57,812 nt of DNA from JAADCS01 sp964473735 (GTDB taxonomy: Bacteria; Hydrothermota; Hydrothermia; LBFQ01). Positions 25,260-33,090 of the stretch are shown piece by piece. A model generated the notes under the pieces. The model was not told the origin of the DNA and searched no databases. It saw only the letters and a list, made by a program, of their open reading frames with translations. Within the stretch, counting starts at the first letter, position 1, and the number at the start of each line of letters is the position of its first letter. The DNA is taken from assembly GCA_964473735.1 (NCBI GenBank), contig CAYYQD010000005.1, positions 1 through 57,812 on the forward strand, written 5' to 3'. The position numbers and the translations under genes were made by a program.

Positions 25260-25931
25260 CTACGGACGACCTCTTAACCTCCTCCTTCGCTCCTCCTGCA
25301 GGAGGTTATGGGCCAGACGGGTCGGTAGCGTTAGGCCTTTCTGAAGGATCCGCCTCACCAGATCCAAAGAAGACTTTACGGAGACCCTGTGGCCGGGGGA
25401 TACGAACAGGAGGCCCTTACCCTTCCCCTTCCGTAGCACCCACCCTACTTGCTCGTCGTTGAGGTACAGGGGCGACACGCCGTACGGTGGAGGTTCCTCG
25501 TACTCACCCACCAATCGGGACTTGGCGACACCGACCGAGGGAACGTCTAAATACACGCCGAAGTGGGAGGCTATACCCAGCTTCCTCGGGTGGGCGATAC
25601 CCTGACCGTCTATGAGCGACACCTCCGGCTTCACCCTAAGGGACAGGTACGCCTTCACCAGAAGGGGGAGCTCACGGTAGGCCAGAAAGGTCGGTATGTA
25701 CGGAAAATCCACCACATCCTCCACCACGACCCTATCCACGACCTCCCCGGTTAGTAGGTCCAGCACCACGAAGGCACCGAGCCCCTGTGTGGGCGTCTTC
25801 CAGATGTTCATAAAGGTCAGGTCTCCACCGCCCACGTACCTGACCTCCGATGGGTGTGCGGTATCCTCAAGTACGACCCTGGAGGCCAGCTTTAGCTGTT
25901 GAGCCTTCAGCTTCCTTACATCCACGGCCAA
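25260..25931 (-). CDS. nfi: endonuclease V
   Basis: A 223-residue repair nuclease that cuts near deoxyinosine from adenine deamination. Motifs: GGDLTF (first metal Asp), PYIPTFLAYRELP and LIDGQGIAHPRKLGIASH, matching the family order. The TTG start comes 6 nt after TAAAAT (25938-25943, minus). Repair of deaminated bases is expected to matter in a thermophile. Confidence 0.94.
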   Translation of the reverse strand: MAVDVRKLKAQQLKLASRVVLEDTAHPSEVRYVGGGDLTFMNIWKTPTQGLGAFVVLDLLTGEVVDRVVVEDVVDFPYIPTFLAYRELPLLVKAYLSLRVKPEVSLIDGQGIAHPRKLGIASHFGVYLDVPSVGVAKSRLVGEYEEPPPYGVSPLYLNDEQVGWVLRKGKGKGLLFVSPGHRVSVKSSLDLVRRILQKGLTLPTRLAHNLLQEERRRRLRGRP

Positions 25932-25937
25932 GAGGGT

Positions 25938-25974
25938 ATTTTAAACGAAAATGGGTGGGTTTCGGCCGTAAAAT
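25938..25974. promoter_or_regulatory. divergent leaderless promoters nfi / tlpA
   Basis: TAAAAT on the minus strand (25938-25943), 6 nt before the nfi TTG, and TAAAAT on the plus strand (25969-25974), 9 nt before the tlpA ATG. The plus-strand box begins with a TAA in frame with tlpA, so the tlpA start cannot lie further upstream. Confidence 0.65.
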
Positions 25975-25983
25975 ACGGGCGCT

Positions 25984-26454
25984 ATGTTGCTACTCTTTGC
26001 TCTGGCGGCGGAGAAAGCGCCTGACTTCACGCTCAAGGGTATAGACGGCAAGACCTACTCGCTGTCCGACTTCAAGGGTAAGGTGGTACTGCTTGACTTC
26101 TGGGCGGTATGGTGCCCTCCGTGCCGGGCCTCTATCCCCTTCTTTGAGAGCCTGTACGAGAGGTACAGGGACAGCGGTTTGGTGGTGATAGGCGTGAGCC
26201 TTGACAGGAGGAAGGACGTCCTGAAACGGTACGTCCAGAACATGGGGGTCCAGTACGTCATCCTGTGGGACAGGGACGGTATGGTGGCCGACCTCTACAA
26301 CGCGTACTCCCTGCCCACGACCTTGATAATAGACCCGGATGGGAACGTGGTCATACGGAGGGTGGGATTCTCAAGATCCCACGCGTACCTTTACGAGCGC
26401 ACGATAAAGAGGCTCCTTAAGGAGAGATGCAAGGCCCAAGGAAAAGTGTGCTGA
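25984..26454 (+). CDS. TlpA-like periplasmic thiol reductase
   Basis: A 156-residue thioredoxin-fold protein of the TlpA/ResA/AhpC-TSA type: APDFTLKG, then the active site WCPPC, the cis-Pro loop SLPTT and DPDGNV. Such proteins reduce disulfides in the cell envelope, for example during cytochrome maturation. The N terminus is only MLLLFALAA before the mature-looking EKAPDF; an in-frame stop 12 nt upstream excludes a longer signal peptide. Followed, with overlap, by an S1-like protein and a lipoprotein. Confidence 0.88.
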   Translation: MLLLFALAAEKAPDFTLKGIDGKTYSLSDFKGKVVLLDFWAVWCPPCRASIPFFESLYERYRDSGLVVIGVSLDRRKDVLKRYVQNMGVQYVILWDRDGMVADLYNAYSLPTTLIIDPDGNVVIRRVGFSRSHAYLYERTIKRLLKERCKAQGKVC

Positions 26455-26957
26455 TATACGAGAAGCCCCTATCCCCCGAGGAGGTGATAAGACGGGCGGA
26501 GGTCTGGAAGGAGATCTTTGACGCCAAAGACAGGAGGGAGCCCGTTAAGGTGGTTATAAACCGCCACGTCCGGGACGACATATACGAGGTCTTTTACATG
26601 GATGTGGTTAAGGGTCTCCTGAAGTCCCCTAAAAAGCACACCATAGGGGAGGAGGTAGATGCTCTGGTGGTCATATCGGACTACACCACCAAGACCTTCC
26701 GGACGAGGTTGTACGACCCCGAGAGGGACCGACGGCTCAGGGCCGGGGACGTGGTTGAATGCAGGATCAGGAAGGTTACATCCAGCGGAGGCTTCGTCGT
26801 GACGGTGGGGAACGTGCAGGGGATAGTGCCCAAGAAACACCTCGGAAAGGCCGTTAAGTACCCTCTCAAGGACCTAAAGCGGGGAAGGGTGGTGTGCAGG
26901 GTGATCCGTGCCGGTGGGAAGAGACCCGTGCTTAAGATAATAGACGTGAAAGTATGA
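26427..26957 (+). CDS. S1/OB-fold RNA-binding-like protein
   Basis: A 176-residue basic protein whose C-terminal half resembles an S1 domain: GDVVECRIRKVTSSGGFVV, then GIVPKKHLG and the closing LKIIDVKV. The N-terminal half is alpha/beta without a recognised family. It may bind RNA; no partner is implied by the neighbours. Two starts are possible: ATG 26427 with AAGGAG very close, or GTG 26448 with AAGGA at a better distance; the first overlaps tlpA by 28 bases. Confidence 0.65.
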   Translation: MQGPRKSVLIYEKPLSPEEVIRRAEVWKEIFDAKDRREPVKVVINRHVRDDIYEVFYMDVVKGLLKSPKKHTIGEEVDALVVISDYTTKTFRTRLYDPERDRRLRAGDVVECRIRKVTSSGGFVVTVGNVQGIVPKKHLGKAVKYPLKDLKRGRVVCRVIRAGGKRPVLKIIDVKV

Positions 26958-27559
26958 GAAGACTGACCGTATTGGCCTTACTCGCGGCTTTCGTTATAGC
27001 ATCCTGCGGTAAGAAAAAGGAGGCCAAGAAGGACCCCTGGGACGATTACGCCCCCAGGGTGCAGGAGATGTTTGACAGGGCCATAAGCAACAACGACACG
27101 GCCGCCCTCAAGGCCCTGACGGACTCGCTGTACGCCTTTTACAGGACCCACAGCGACAGCGTGAGCAAGAAGGGGAGAAAACGGGCCCTGTACTACGCCT
27201 GCAACTGGTCCTTCGCGGCCTTTGATTGGAACCGTGTCCTGAAGTACTGCGGCGAATTCGTCGCGCGCTATCCCGGATCCGTGAAAGCCGAGGAGGCTTA
27301 CCGCTTCATGGGGTTCGCCCTTCTTCAGCAGAGACGGTGGGACGATGTGATCAAGCTCATGCAGTCCTTCATAAAGGACTACCCGGAGAGCTCCAACTTG
27401 GGGTACGCGTACAAGTACTTAGGACTCGCCCTGAGCCACAGGGGTAAGTACAAAGAGGCGAAGAAGGCCTTAAAGAAGGCCAAGACCATGTTGGAGGTAC
27501 TGGGCGCCTACGACGAGATTCAGGAGATAGACGAGATGCTTAAGAAGTTGGGCGGATAG
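26954..27559 (+). CDS. lipoprotein with TPR repeats
   Basis: A 201-residue lipoprotein. The signal peptide is classical (MRRLTVLALLAAF, lipobox IASC, Cys near 18), followed by Lys-rich and then helical repeats with TPR spacing (EAYRFMGFALLQQRRWDDV, GYAYKYLGLALSHRGKYKE). It resembles YfiO/BamD-like or YbgF-like proteins of the envelope that scaffold other proteins, but no specific assignment is safe. ATGA overlap with the S1-like gene. Confidence 0.75.
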   Translation: MRRLTVLALLAAFVIASCGKKKEAKKDPWDDYAPRVQEMFDRAISNNDTAALKALTDSLYAFYRTHSDSVSKKGRKRALYYACNWSFAAFDWNRVLKYCGEFVARYPGSVKAEEAYRFMGFALLQQRRWDDVIKLMQSFIKDYPESSNLGYAYKYLGLALSHRGKYKEAKKALKKAKTMLEVLGAYDEIQEIDEMLKKLGG

Positions 27560-27563
27560 GCGT

Positions 27564-28277
27564 CTATTCACCGGAGGTGGGAACGGTCAAGGAGGTGTCG
27601 CCGACACCGAAGAGTTCCCCCCGGAAGGTCAGGGTACCTTCGGAGAGGGGGATGGGGGTATCGCTGCGGAGAACGAATATCCAGCGGTCGTACCACTCTT
27701 GGTACATGTGATACTCCCTCCCCCTGTACTTAGTCAGGAAGCGGGCCTTCTCAACCGGAAACAGGACGGCTGTGTCCTTCCCTTTCAGGAGTAGCAGACG
27801 GGGGTAGTTCTTGGAAGCGGGTACGGCCGTAAGCCATACGTAGGTGTGATACTTGCCCCGAAACCTGACCACCTTTGAGCTGTCAAGGAGGACGTGCGGA
27901 TCGGTCTCTCTGGGTATCACCTCTATCCTACCCACCACCTTACCCATCCTCTTCATGAGGATCTCACCCCCCTTCGGAGGGTACCTCATCGGAGCGCTGA
28001 CCAGAAAGGCCCTCTCTATCCTCCTCTGTTTGTCCATGGTCAGGACGTGGAGGTCGGCGAACACCGGCACGGTATCTCTACCGGACACGAACGTTAGCCT
28101 AAGAGGAGATAGAAGAACGAAGAAGTACGCTCTCTCCCTTAGGGGTGCGGCCGGTACGAACCCAACGATACGATAACCTTCCTTCGCTCTTATGATCCAC
28201 ATTTCGGAGGATATGCTGACCTTCCTCCAGCATCCCGTACTCAATATCGCCATAAACAGGAGGATAGACCTTCTCAT
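27564..28277 (-). CDS. predicted lipoprotein of unknown function
   Basis: A 237-residue protein with a lipoprotein signal, MRRSILLFMAI and lipobox STGC. The rest is beta-rich with many basic residues and no family I recognise. I use ATG 28277 rather than GTG 28316, because the signal peptide then begins at its Arg-Arg n-region. The 3' end is four bases from that of the TPR lipoprotein. Confidence 0.6.
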   Translation of the reverse strand: MRRSILLFMAILSTGCWRKVSISSEMWIIRAKEGYRIVGFVPAAPLRERAYFFVLLSPLRLTFVSGRDTVPVFADLHVLTMDKQRRIERAFLVSAPMRYPPKGGEILMKRMGKVVGRIEVIPRETDPHVLLDSSKVVRFRGKYHTYVWLTAVPASKNYPRLLLLKGKDTAVLFPVEKARFLTKYRGREYHMYQEWYDRWIFVLRSDTPIPLSEGTLTFRGELFGVGDTSLTVPTSGE

Positions 28278-28347
28278 AAGAACGGAAGTGGAAATCTTAA
28301 GGTAGCCCTTTTGCACTACGCTCTCAACACGGATCGCACTTCTCCCT

Positions 28348-28353
28348 TATAAT
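28348..28353 (+). promoter_or_regulatory. -10 box of the isoaspartyl peptidase gene (TATAAT)
   Basis: TATAAT overlaps the ATG at 28352, which therefore cannot be the start of a message from this promoter. The next in-frame start, TTG 28361, is 7 nt after the box and directly precedes the family motif. Confidence 0.6.
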
Positions 28354-28360
28354 GAAAAAC

Positions 28361-29296
28361 TTGAAGGCTATCGTACTTCACGGAGGCGCAGGGAGGTGGA
28401 CGGAGGAGAGGCTTGAGGGCGCTATTCCCGTTATGAAGGAGGCCGCGAAAGTGGGGTTCTCCCACCTCCTGAAGGGGGACCCGGTCTCCGCCGTTGAGGA
28501 GGCCGTAAAGGTCCTTGAAGATTCCCCATTTTTCAACGCTGGAAAGGGTAGCGTTTTGAGTATAGACGGGACACTTGAGATGGACGCCTGTATAATCCGG
28601 GATAGGCCGAAGATGATAGGCTCTGTAATAGGTGTAAGTAGGGTCAAAAACCCCATAACCCTCGCTCGGGTGGTGGCCGAGGAGACCTCTCACCACATAA
28701 TGTACGGTGAAGGTGCCGAGCGTCTGGCCCGACTATTCAACCTGCCGGAGGGGGACCTCATAACCGACCACGCCCGCAAGAGGTTGGAGAAGGTAAGGGA
28801 GATGCTCCTCAGGGAGGAGGTGGGGGACCAATTCTCCCTGATGGAGAAGACGGTCAGTCTTATAAGGAGGTACCCGGACCTCTTTATCGGTACGGTTGGG
28901 GCGGTCGCCACGGACGGGGAGAGCGTAGTGGCCGGAACCTCCACGGGTGGAACGTCCGTTAAGCTACCCGGTCGGGTAGGGGATACCCCCATACCGGGGG
29001 CGGGAACGTGGGCGGAGGACGGGTGCGGCGCCTCGGCTACAGGTGTGGGCGAGGGCATAATACAGGTCATGCTGACCAGGAGCCTTTGCGACATGGTGAG
29101 GCGGGGGCTACCCCTCCAGAGGGCCGCGGAGGAGTCGGTGCGATTGACAGAATACCCTGCGGGGGTGATAGCCGTGGAGGTGAGCGGCGGTGTAGCCTTT
29201 GCCTACAACACACCCTACATGCCGGTAGCCATCATCACGGAAGAAAAAAAGGAGGTAGAGATACATGGAATTCAGGGTAAGGGTGCTCGTTCTTGA
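28361..29296 (+). CDS. isoaspartyl peptidase / type 2 L-asparaginase
   Basis: A 311-residue Ntn-hydrolase that self-cleaves and removes isoaspartyl residues or deamidates asparagine. N-terminal AIVLHGGAG is the family opening; FNAGKGSVLS and MDACI follow; the autocleavage site is GTVGAVATDG with Thr178 as the new N-terminal nucleophile; STGG and GAGTWAEDG complete the active site. The start is TTG 28361, not ATG 28352, from the -10 position. Clearing isoaspartate damage is plausible in a thermophile. Confidence 0.92.
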   Translation: MKAIVLHGGAGRWTEERLEGAIPVMKEAAKVGFSHLLKGDPVSAVEEAVKVLEDSPFFNAGKGSVLSIDGTLEMDACIIRDRPKMIGSVIGVSRVKNPITLARVVAEETSHHIMYGEGAERLARLFNLPEGDLITDHARKRLEKVREMLLREEVGDQFSLMEKTVSLIRRYPDLFIGTVGAVATDGESVVAGTSTGGTSVKLPGRVGDTPIPGAGTWAEDGCGASATGVGEGIIQVMLTRSLCDMVRRGLPLQRAAEESVRLTEYPAGVIAVEVSGGVAFAYNTPYMPVAIITEEKKEVEIHGIQGKGARS

Positions 29297-29681
29297 CGAA
29301 CGGGTTTATAAGGGAAAACAGCGTCTGTACGTCAGCGTAGCCGAGGGCATCGGCGTGATCAAGATCATAGGCAGGAACCTCTCCATGTTAGGCGTGTACG
29401 ACGTCCAGCTCAAGAAGGGGCGCAACCTTTACTACCTCTTGGAGTACGACCCCGTTCAGGACTACTCTTACATCCTCCGGAATCCCATCGTAGTTGAGAG
29501 CTACTCCAAGATCTACAGGGTGATAGCCGAGGCCTGGCCTCAGGACGGTGACCTCTACGAGCGTATGTTGAAGGTCATAGACCGTCTGGAGAGGGAGCCG
29601 AAGACCACCTACGGGATCCTTCAGGAGATCCTGACGGAGGATACGGACTCGGAGGAGCTCCTTACCGCCCTGGTATCCTGA
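29265..29681 (+). CDS. RecO-like OB-fold protein, short
   Basis: A 138-residue protein whose first 80 residues look like the RecO N-terminal OB domain (VLVLDERVYKGKQRLYVSV, then EGIGVIKIIGRN), and whose helical remainder could be the start of the RecO helical domain. It lacks the rest (typical RecO about 240 residues). It may be a reduced RecO or an unrelated OB protein. It has a strong Shine-Dalgarno, AAAGGAGGTAGAG, and overlaps the peptidase gene by 32 bases. Confidence 0.45.
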   Translation: MEFRVRVLVLDERVYKGKQRLYVSVAEGIGVIKIIGRNLSMLGVYDVQLKKGRNLYYLLEYDPVQDYSYILRNPIVVESYSKIYRVIAEAWPQDGDLYERMLKVIDRLEREPKTTYGILQEILTEDTDSEELLTALVS

Positions 29682-29682
29682 T

Positions 29683-30066
29683 ATGGGACGCGTGCTTAAG
29701 GCTTACGATATAAGGGCAGAGAGGGAAGAGGGTACCCTTATCCTGTACCTGCGGGGGGAGGAGGGCGTGGACCTGCCGGATGGGGTGGCGCCCACGGTGT
29801 CGTTAGACCTCCTGTACGGAGAGGAGGACGAAGCCCCCTACGTGCTTCTGAACGTTGATGTAGGGGAGGTTGAGGTGGTGGCGGAGGTGCCCTACGGGGA
29901 AGCGTGGGACGTCCTCCGGGAGGGGGAGCGGATAGTGCTCGTTCTACCGAGAGGGGAGGATCCGGAGGGTTGGCCCATGCTCGTTTTAGGTATAAACGAC
30001 TTTATCCGTGGGACGGTTTTCGGGGCCGGCAGGCTCTGGGAGGAGATCTCTCAGACCTACGACTGA
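29683..30066 (+). CDS. conserved-looking hypothetical protein, acidic
   Basis: A 127-residue strongly acidic protein, mainly beta by pattern, with no family recognised. It starts one base after the stop of the RecO-like gene and ends overlapping the convergent hldC-type gene by 10 bases. Coding is supported by position in the operon and sustained codon pattern. Confidence 0.6.
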   Translation: MGRVLKAYDIRAEREEGTLILYLRGEEGVDLPDGVAPTVSLDLLYGEEDEAPYVLLNVDVGEVEVVAEVPYGEAWDVLREGERIVLVLPRGEDPEGWPMLVLGINDFIRGTVFGAGRLWEEISQTYD

Positions 30067-30530
30067 CGCCTTATCCTCTCCACGATTGAGGTGGTGGAGT
30101 ATCCCCTGAGGTATGGGAATATCTCAACCTTCCCTCCGTAGGAGCGCACGAAGTCTGCCCCCACTATCTCCTCTAACCGGTAGTCTCCTCCCTTAACTAA
30201 GACGTCGGGACGTAGCTCCCTTATCACCCTCTCCGGTGTATCCTCCGAAAAGGGTACTACGAAATCCACCCACTTCAGAGATAGGAGGACGGCCGCCCTG
30301 TCTTCAAGGGTGTTTATGGGCCTCTCCGGTCCCTTGAGGCGGCGGACGGAGTCGTCCGTGTTAAGACCTACCACCAACACGTCCCCAAGGCCCTTGGCGA
30401 ACCGGAGGAGTTCAACGTGTCCCCTGTGGAGGACGTCAAAACATCCGTTCGTAAAGACCACCTTCAGGTTGGCCCCCCTAAGGGCCTTTCCGAGACTTAA
30501 AGCGTCTTCGGTTAGGCCCTTCATTCTCAT
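30057..30530 (-). CDS. heptose 1-phosphate adenylyltransferase
   Basis: A 157-residue nucleotidyltransferase of the RfaE2/HldE C-domain type (HldC when separate), which makes ADP-D-glycero-beta-D-manno-heptose for the LPS core or related glycans. Motifs: TNGCFDVLHRGHVELL (with HxGH), VGLNTDDSVRRLKGPERP, and KGGDY, GYSTTSI near the end. The separate kinase is not here. It overlaps the preceding barrel gene by four bases. Confidence 0.92.
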   Translation of the reverse strand: MRMKGLTEDALSLGKALRGANLKVVFTNGCFDVLHRGHVELLRFAKGLGDVLVVGLNTDDSVRRLKGPERPINTLEDRAAVLLSLKWVDFVVPFSEDTPERVIRELRPDVLVKGGDYRLEEIVGADFVRSYGGKVEIFPYLRGYSTTSIVERIRRQS

Positions 30531-32008
30531 CTTACGTAGAAACGTACCCCTATGCTCGCTGCGGTCGTGGGTTCGGTCCGGAACCCCTCCAGCCTGCCCT
30601 TAGACAACCCCTCGGCCAGGGCCCGTACGAGGTAGGACAGGAAACCTCCCCGCACCCCGAAGTCAAGTCTATCCACCCCGAAGGATGGGGTACCCAGTCT
30701 GGCCCGGAGGGACAGCCCTCCCCCTACGTAGAGCATCGGCGAGGACGGTATAACCGTGCGGCCGAAGAAGGCGTACCTCCACAGGATGACGGCCCCGGCC
30801 CTCCCCTCAACGGGCCCTATCGGTAGTACCACGTTGGGAGCAAGGTAGTTCTTGCCGTAGTAAAAGAGACCGTCGCCGTACTCAACCGGAAATTCCGCCG
30901 CCCCCGAGATGGAGAACACCAACACCCTCACGCCTCCCCTCACCCCGACGTATCGGGCGAGCCTGTAAGTGGTGCTGAAGTCCCTGCTCAGGGAGGTGTC
31001 CCCTGTCCTCCTGACGGCCAGGACGAGGTCCCCGCTTACGGTACGTGAAGTACTGTCAACGCTCACGGAGCTGGAGAGCACCTGGAGGTCGGCGCCGTGC
31101 GGCAGGAGCAGGGTGGTTGAGAATCGGGCCGTCGTGCTACCGGACAGGCCCATCTCCGCCGATAGGTTCAGACCCACCAGAAAGAGATTTAAGTTCAACC
31201 CTACCGTAGGGGACAGGTAGGTGGCGGAGAAACCGCCGGAGGCCGAAGAACCTACGAACATCGTATCCTCACCGTATATCAGGGAGACCCTGAGGTTCCT
31301 GACGTCCCAGTCCGGGTCCGCCGGGCTTACCCTGGCCGACAGTTCCGTGCCGCTGTCCGCCGATATACGGCTACTGAAGTCCAGCCTCCCCTCCACCATC
31401 CTCAGGTTTATTCCGAAGCCGGCCGAGAGGACCCTGTTCCCCACACCCACCCCGAAGAACACGGGAGTCTCCCCTATCTTCAGGTCCGCAGAGGGGTAAA
31501 GGGTACCCTTCAGGGTTCCCCTGGGGGTGAGGTTAAGGGCCACGCTGTCCCCGTCCCCGTCTCCCACGGTGTAGCCGAAGGTCGTGAAGCTGTCACTCCT
31601 GTACTCAAGGGGTACATCCCCGGATAGGGAGGCGCCGAAGACCGCGGATCTGAAGATGGAGCCGCCCAGGGTGATGGGACCGAATCTGTACGCTAAACCT
31701 ACGTAATCCGGACCTCCCACGTCCGAAAAGACCACCTTCGGAGATAGCTTGAGGTCGTAAGTAAGGCTGTCCAGTCTTACGGGCAGGTCAAGGTCAAAGC
31801 TGTCGGGGAGGGTGCTCGCCGACGTTGAGTATCCGAAGTAGGCTTCAAAACCGTTCTTCGTCGTAGGTAGTGCGGCCGGGTTGAGATAGGCACCTATTAC
31901 TCCCCTTGAGGAGCCGGGGTCCATGAAGCCGACGTGGTTGAAGAACAGGTAGGCCATGGGTTCCGCGGAGTAGAAGGTCAGGTTGAGAGAGGATAGTAGG
32001 TAGAGCAT
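30527..32008 (-). CDS. FadL/PorV-like outer-membrane barrel
   Basis: A 493-residue beta-rich protein, ending YVR with many amphipathic strands; its opening, GVIGAYLNPAALPTT, is like the N-terminal region of FadL/OMPP1- and PorV-type barrels (AxxxNPAAL). Exact subfamily is uncertain. The N terminus MLYLLSSLNLTFYSAEP is short. TAAAAT (32015-32020, minus) is 6 nt before the ATG. The PorX-like gene elsewhere in the window makes a PorV-like role interesting but unproven. Cotranscribed with the heptose gene. Confidence 0.7.
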   Translation of the reverse strand: MLYLLSSLNLTFYSAEPMAYLFFNHVGFMDPGSSRGVIGAYLNPAALPTTKNGFEAYFGYSTSASTLPDSFDLDLPVRLDSLTYDLKLSPKVVFSDVGGPDYVGLAYRFGPITLGGSIFRSAVFGASLSGDVPLEYRSDSFTTFGYTVGDGDGDSVALNLTPRGTLKGTLYPSADLKIGETPVFFGVGVGNRVLSAGFGINLRMVEGRLDFSSRISADSGTELSARVSPADPDWDVRNLRVSLIYGEDTMFVGSSASGGFSATYLSPTVGLNLNLFLVGLNLSAEMGLSGSTTARFSTTLLLPHGADLQVLSSSVSVDSTSRTVSGDLVLAVRRTGDTSLSRDFSTTYRLARYVGVRGGVRVLVFSISGAAEFPVEYGDGLFYYGKNYLAPNVVLPIGPVEGRAGAVILWRYAFFGRTVIPSSPMLYVGGGLSLRARLGTPSFGVDRLDFGVRGGFLSYLVRALAEGLSKGRLEGFRTEPTTAASIGVRFYVR

Positions 32009-32014
32009 ACGGTT

Positions 32015-32020
32015 ATTTTA
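32015..32020 (-). promoter_or_regulatory. -10 box of the FadL-like gene (TAAAAT)
   Basis: TAAAAT on the minus strand, 6 nt before the ATG, in the nine-base gap after the ABC ATPase stop; no Shine-Dalgarno. Confidence 0.5.
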
Positions 32021-33049
32021 AAGTAGCCGCCTGCCGTCGCCGTCAAACAGGTAGTACCTCTCCACCCACACGGCCACGTTCTCGCCGACCTTTGGAGGGG
32101 TCCCGTAATGTTTTACGCTCACCACTATTCCTCCCCCTATATCCACGTATACTATGCTCTCGTGTCCGAATATCTCTCTATGCACCACCGAACCCTTTAT
32201 GCCCCTATCCTTCAGTTTGGCCCCCTCCGGACGGAACCCTAAGAGGGCCTCACCTCTGTAGGGCGTACTCACGGCCACCCACCATCCCCCCGGGGACCTG
32301 AACTTCCCCTCCTCCACCTCGCCAGTTATGAGGTTCATCGGCGGGGATCCTACGAAGGAGGCCACGAAGGCCGAGGCGGGCTCGTTATATACCGTTAGGG
32401 GGTCCGCGTACTGCTCAACCTTTCCGCCGTTGAGTATGAGGATGCGATCCGCCAGACTCATGGCCTCAACCTGATCGTGGGTTACATAGACGCTCGTGGT
32501 CTTAAACTCCCTGTGGAGACGTCCTATCTCGGCCCTCATCTCCGTGCGGAGGTTGGCATCAAGGTTTGAGAGGGGCTCATCAAACAGGAACAGCTGGGGC
32601 CTCTTTATTAGCGCCCTCCCCAGGGCGACCCTCTGCCTCTGACCCCCGGAGAGCTGGCGGGGTTTTTTATGGAGGTGGCGGTCTATCTTGAGGACCTTCG
32701 CTATCTCCTTTACCCTGCGGTCAATCTCGTCCCTGGGCACCCTCTTGAGTCGCAGAGGGAACGCCAGATTCTCGTACACGGTCATGTGAGGGTAGAGGGC
32801 GTAGTTCTGGAAGACCATCCCTATGTCCCTTTTAGCCGGCGGAAGGTGGGTGACGTCCCTACCGTCAAAGAGGATGGCTCCCGAGGTGGGACGCTCTAAA
32901 CCTGCTATTATGCGGAGGAGGGTGGTCTTCCCGCATCCGGAAGGGCCTAAGACGACGATGAACTCCCCGTCCTCTATTGAAAAGTTCAGGTCGTTGAGCA
33001 CAACGAAGTTTCCAAACGCTTTGGAGAGGGACCTTACCTCTATCCTCAA
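32018..33049 (-). CDS. sugar-type ABC transporter ATPase (MalK/UgpC-like)
   Basis: A 343-residue ATPase: Walker A GPSGCGKTT at 35-43, Q-loop VFQNYALYPHMTV, signature LSGGQRQR, Walker B LFLFDEP, switch histidine VTHDQVEAM, and the C-terminal MOI/TOBE regulatory domain (about 240-343). It is the MalK/UgpC/MsmX type that energises carbohydrate or polyol uptake, often shared by several permeases. No permease or binding protein is adjacent. TTG start, 8 nt after TATAAT (33058-33063, minus). Confidence 0.92.
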   Translation of the reverse strand: MRIEVRSLSKAFGNFVVLNDLNFSIEDGEFIVVLGPSGCGKTTLLRIIAGLERPTSGAILFDGRDVTHLPPAKRDIGMVFQNYALYPHMTVYENLAFPLRLKRVPRDEIDRRVKEIAKVLKIDRHLHKKPRQLSGGQRQRVALGRALIKRPQLFLFDEPLSNLDANLRTEMRAEIGRLHREFKTTSVYVTHDQVEAMSLADRILILNGGKVEQYADPLTVYNEPASAFVASFVGSPPMNLITGEVEEGKFRSPGGWWVAVSTPYRGEALLGFRPEGAKLKDRGIKGSVVHREIFGHESIVYVDIGGGIVVSVKHYGTPPKVGENVAVWVERYYLFDGDGRRLL

Positions 33050-33057
33050 AGGGGGTT

Positions 33058-33063
33058 ATTATA
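33058..33063 (-). promoter_or_regulatory. -10 box of the ABC ATPase gene (TATAAT)
   Basis: TATAAT on the minus strand, 8 nt before the TTG, in the 41-base gap after thrS. Confidence 0.55.
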
Positions 33064-33090
33064 GGGGAGTCCAACCCCGGCTTCGGGGCC

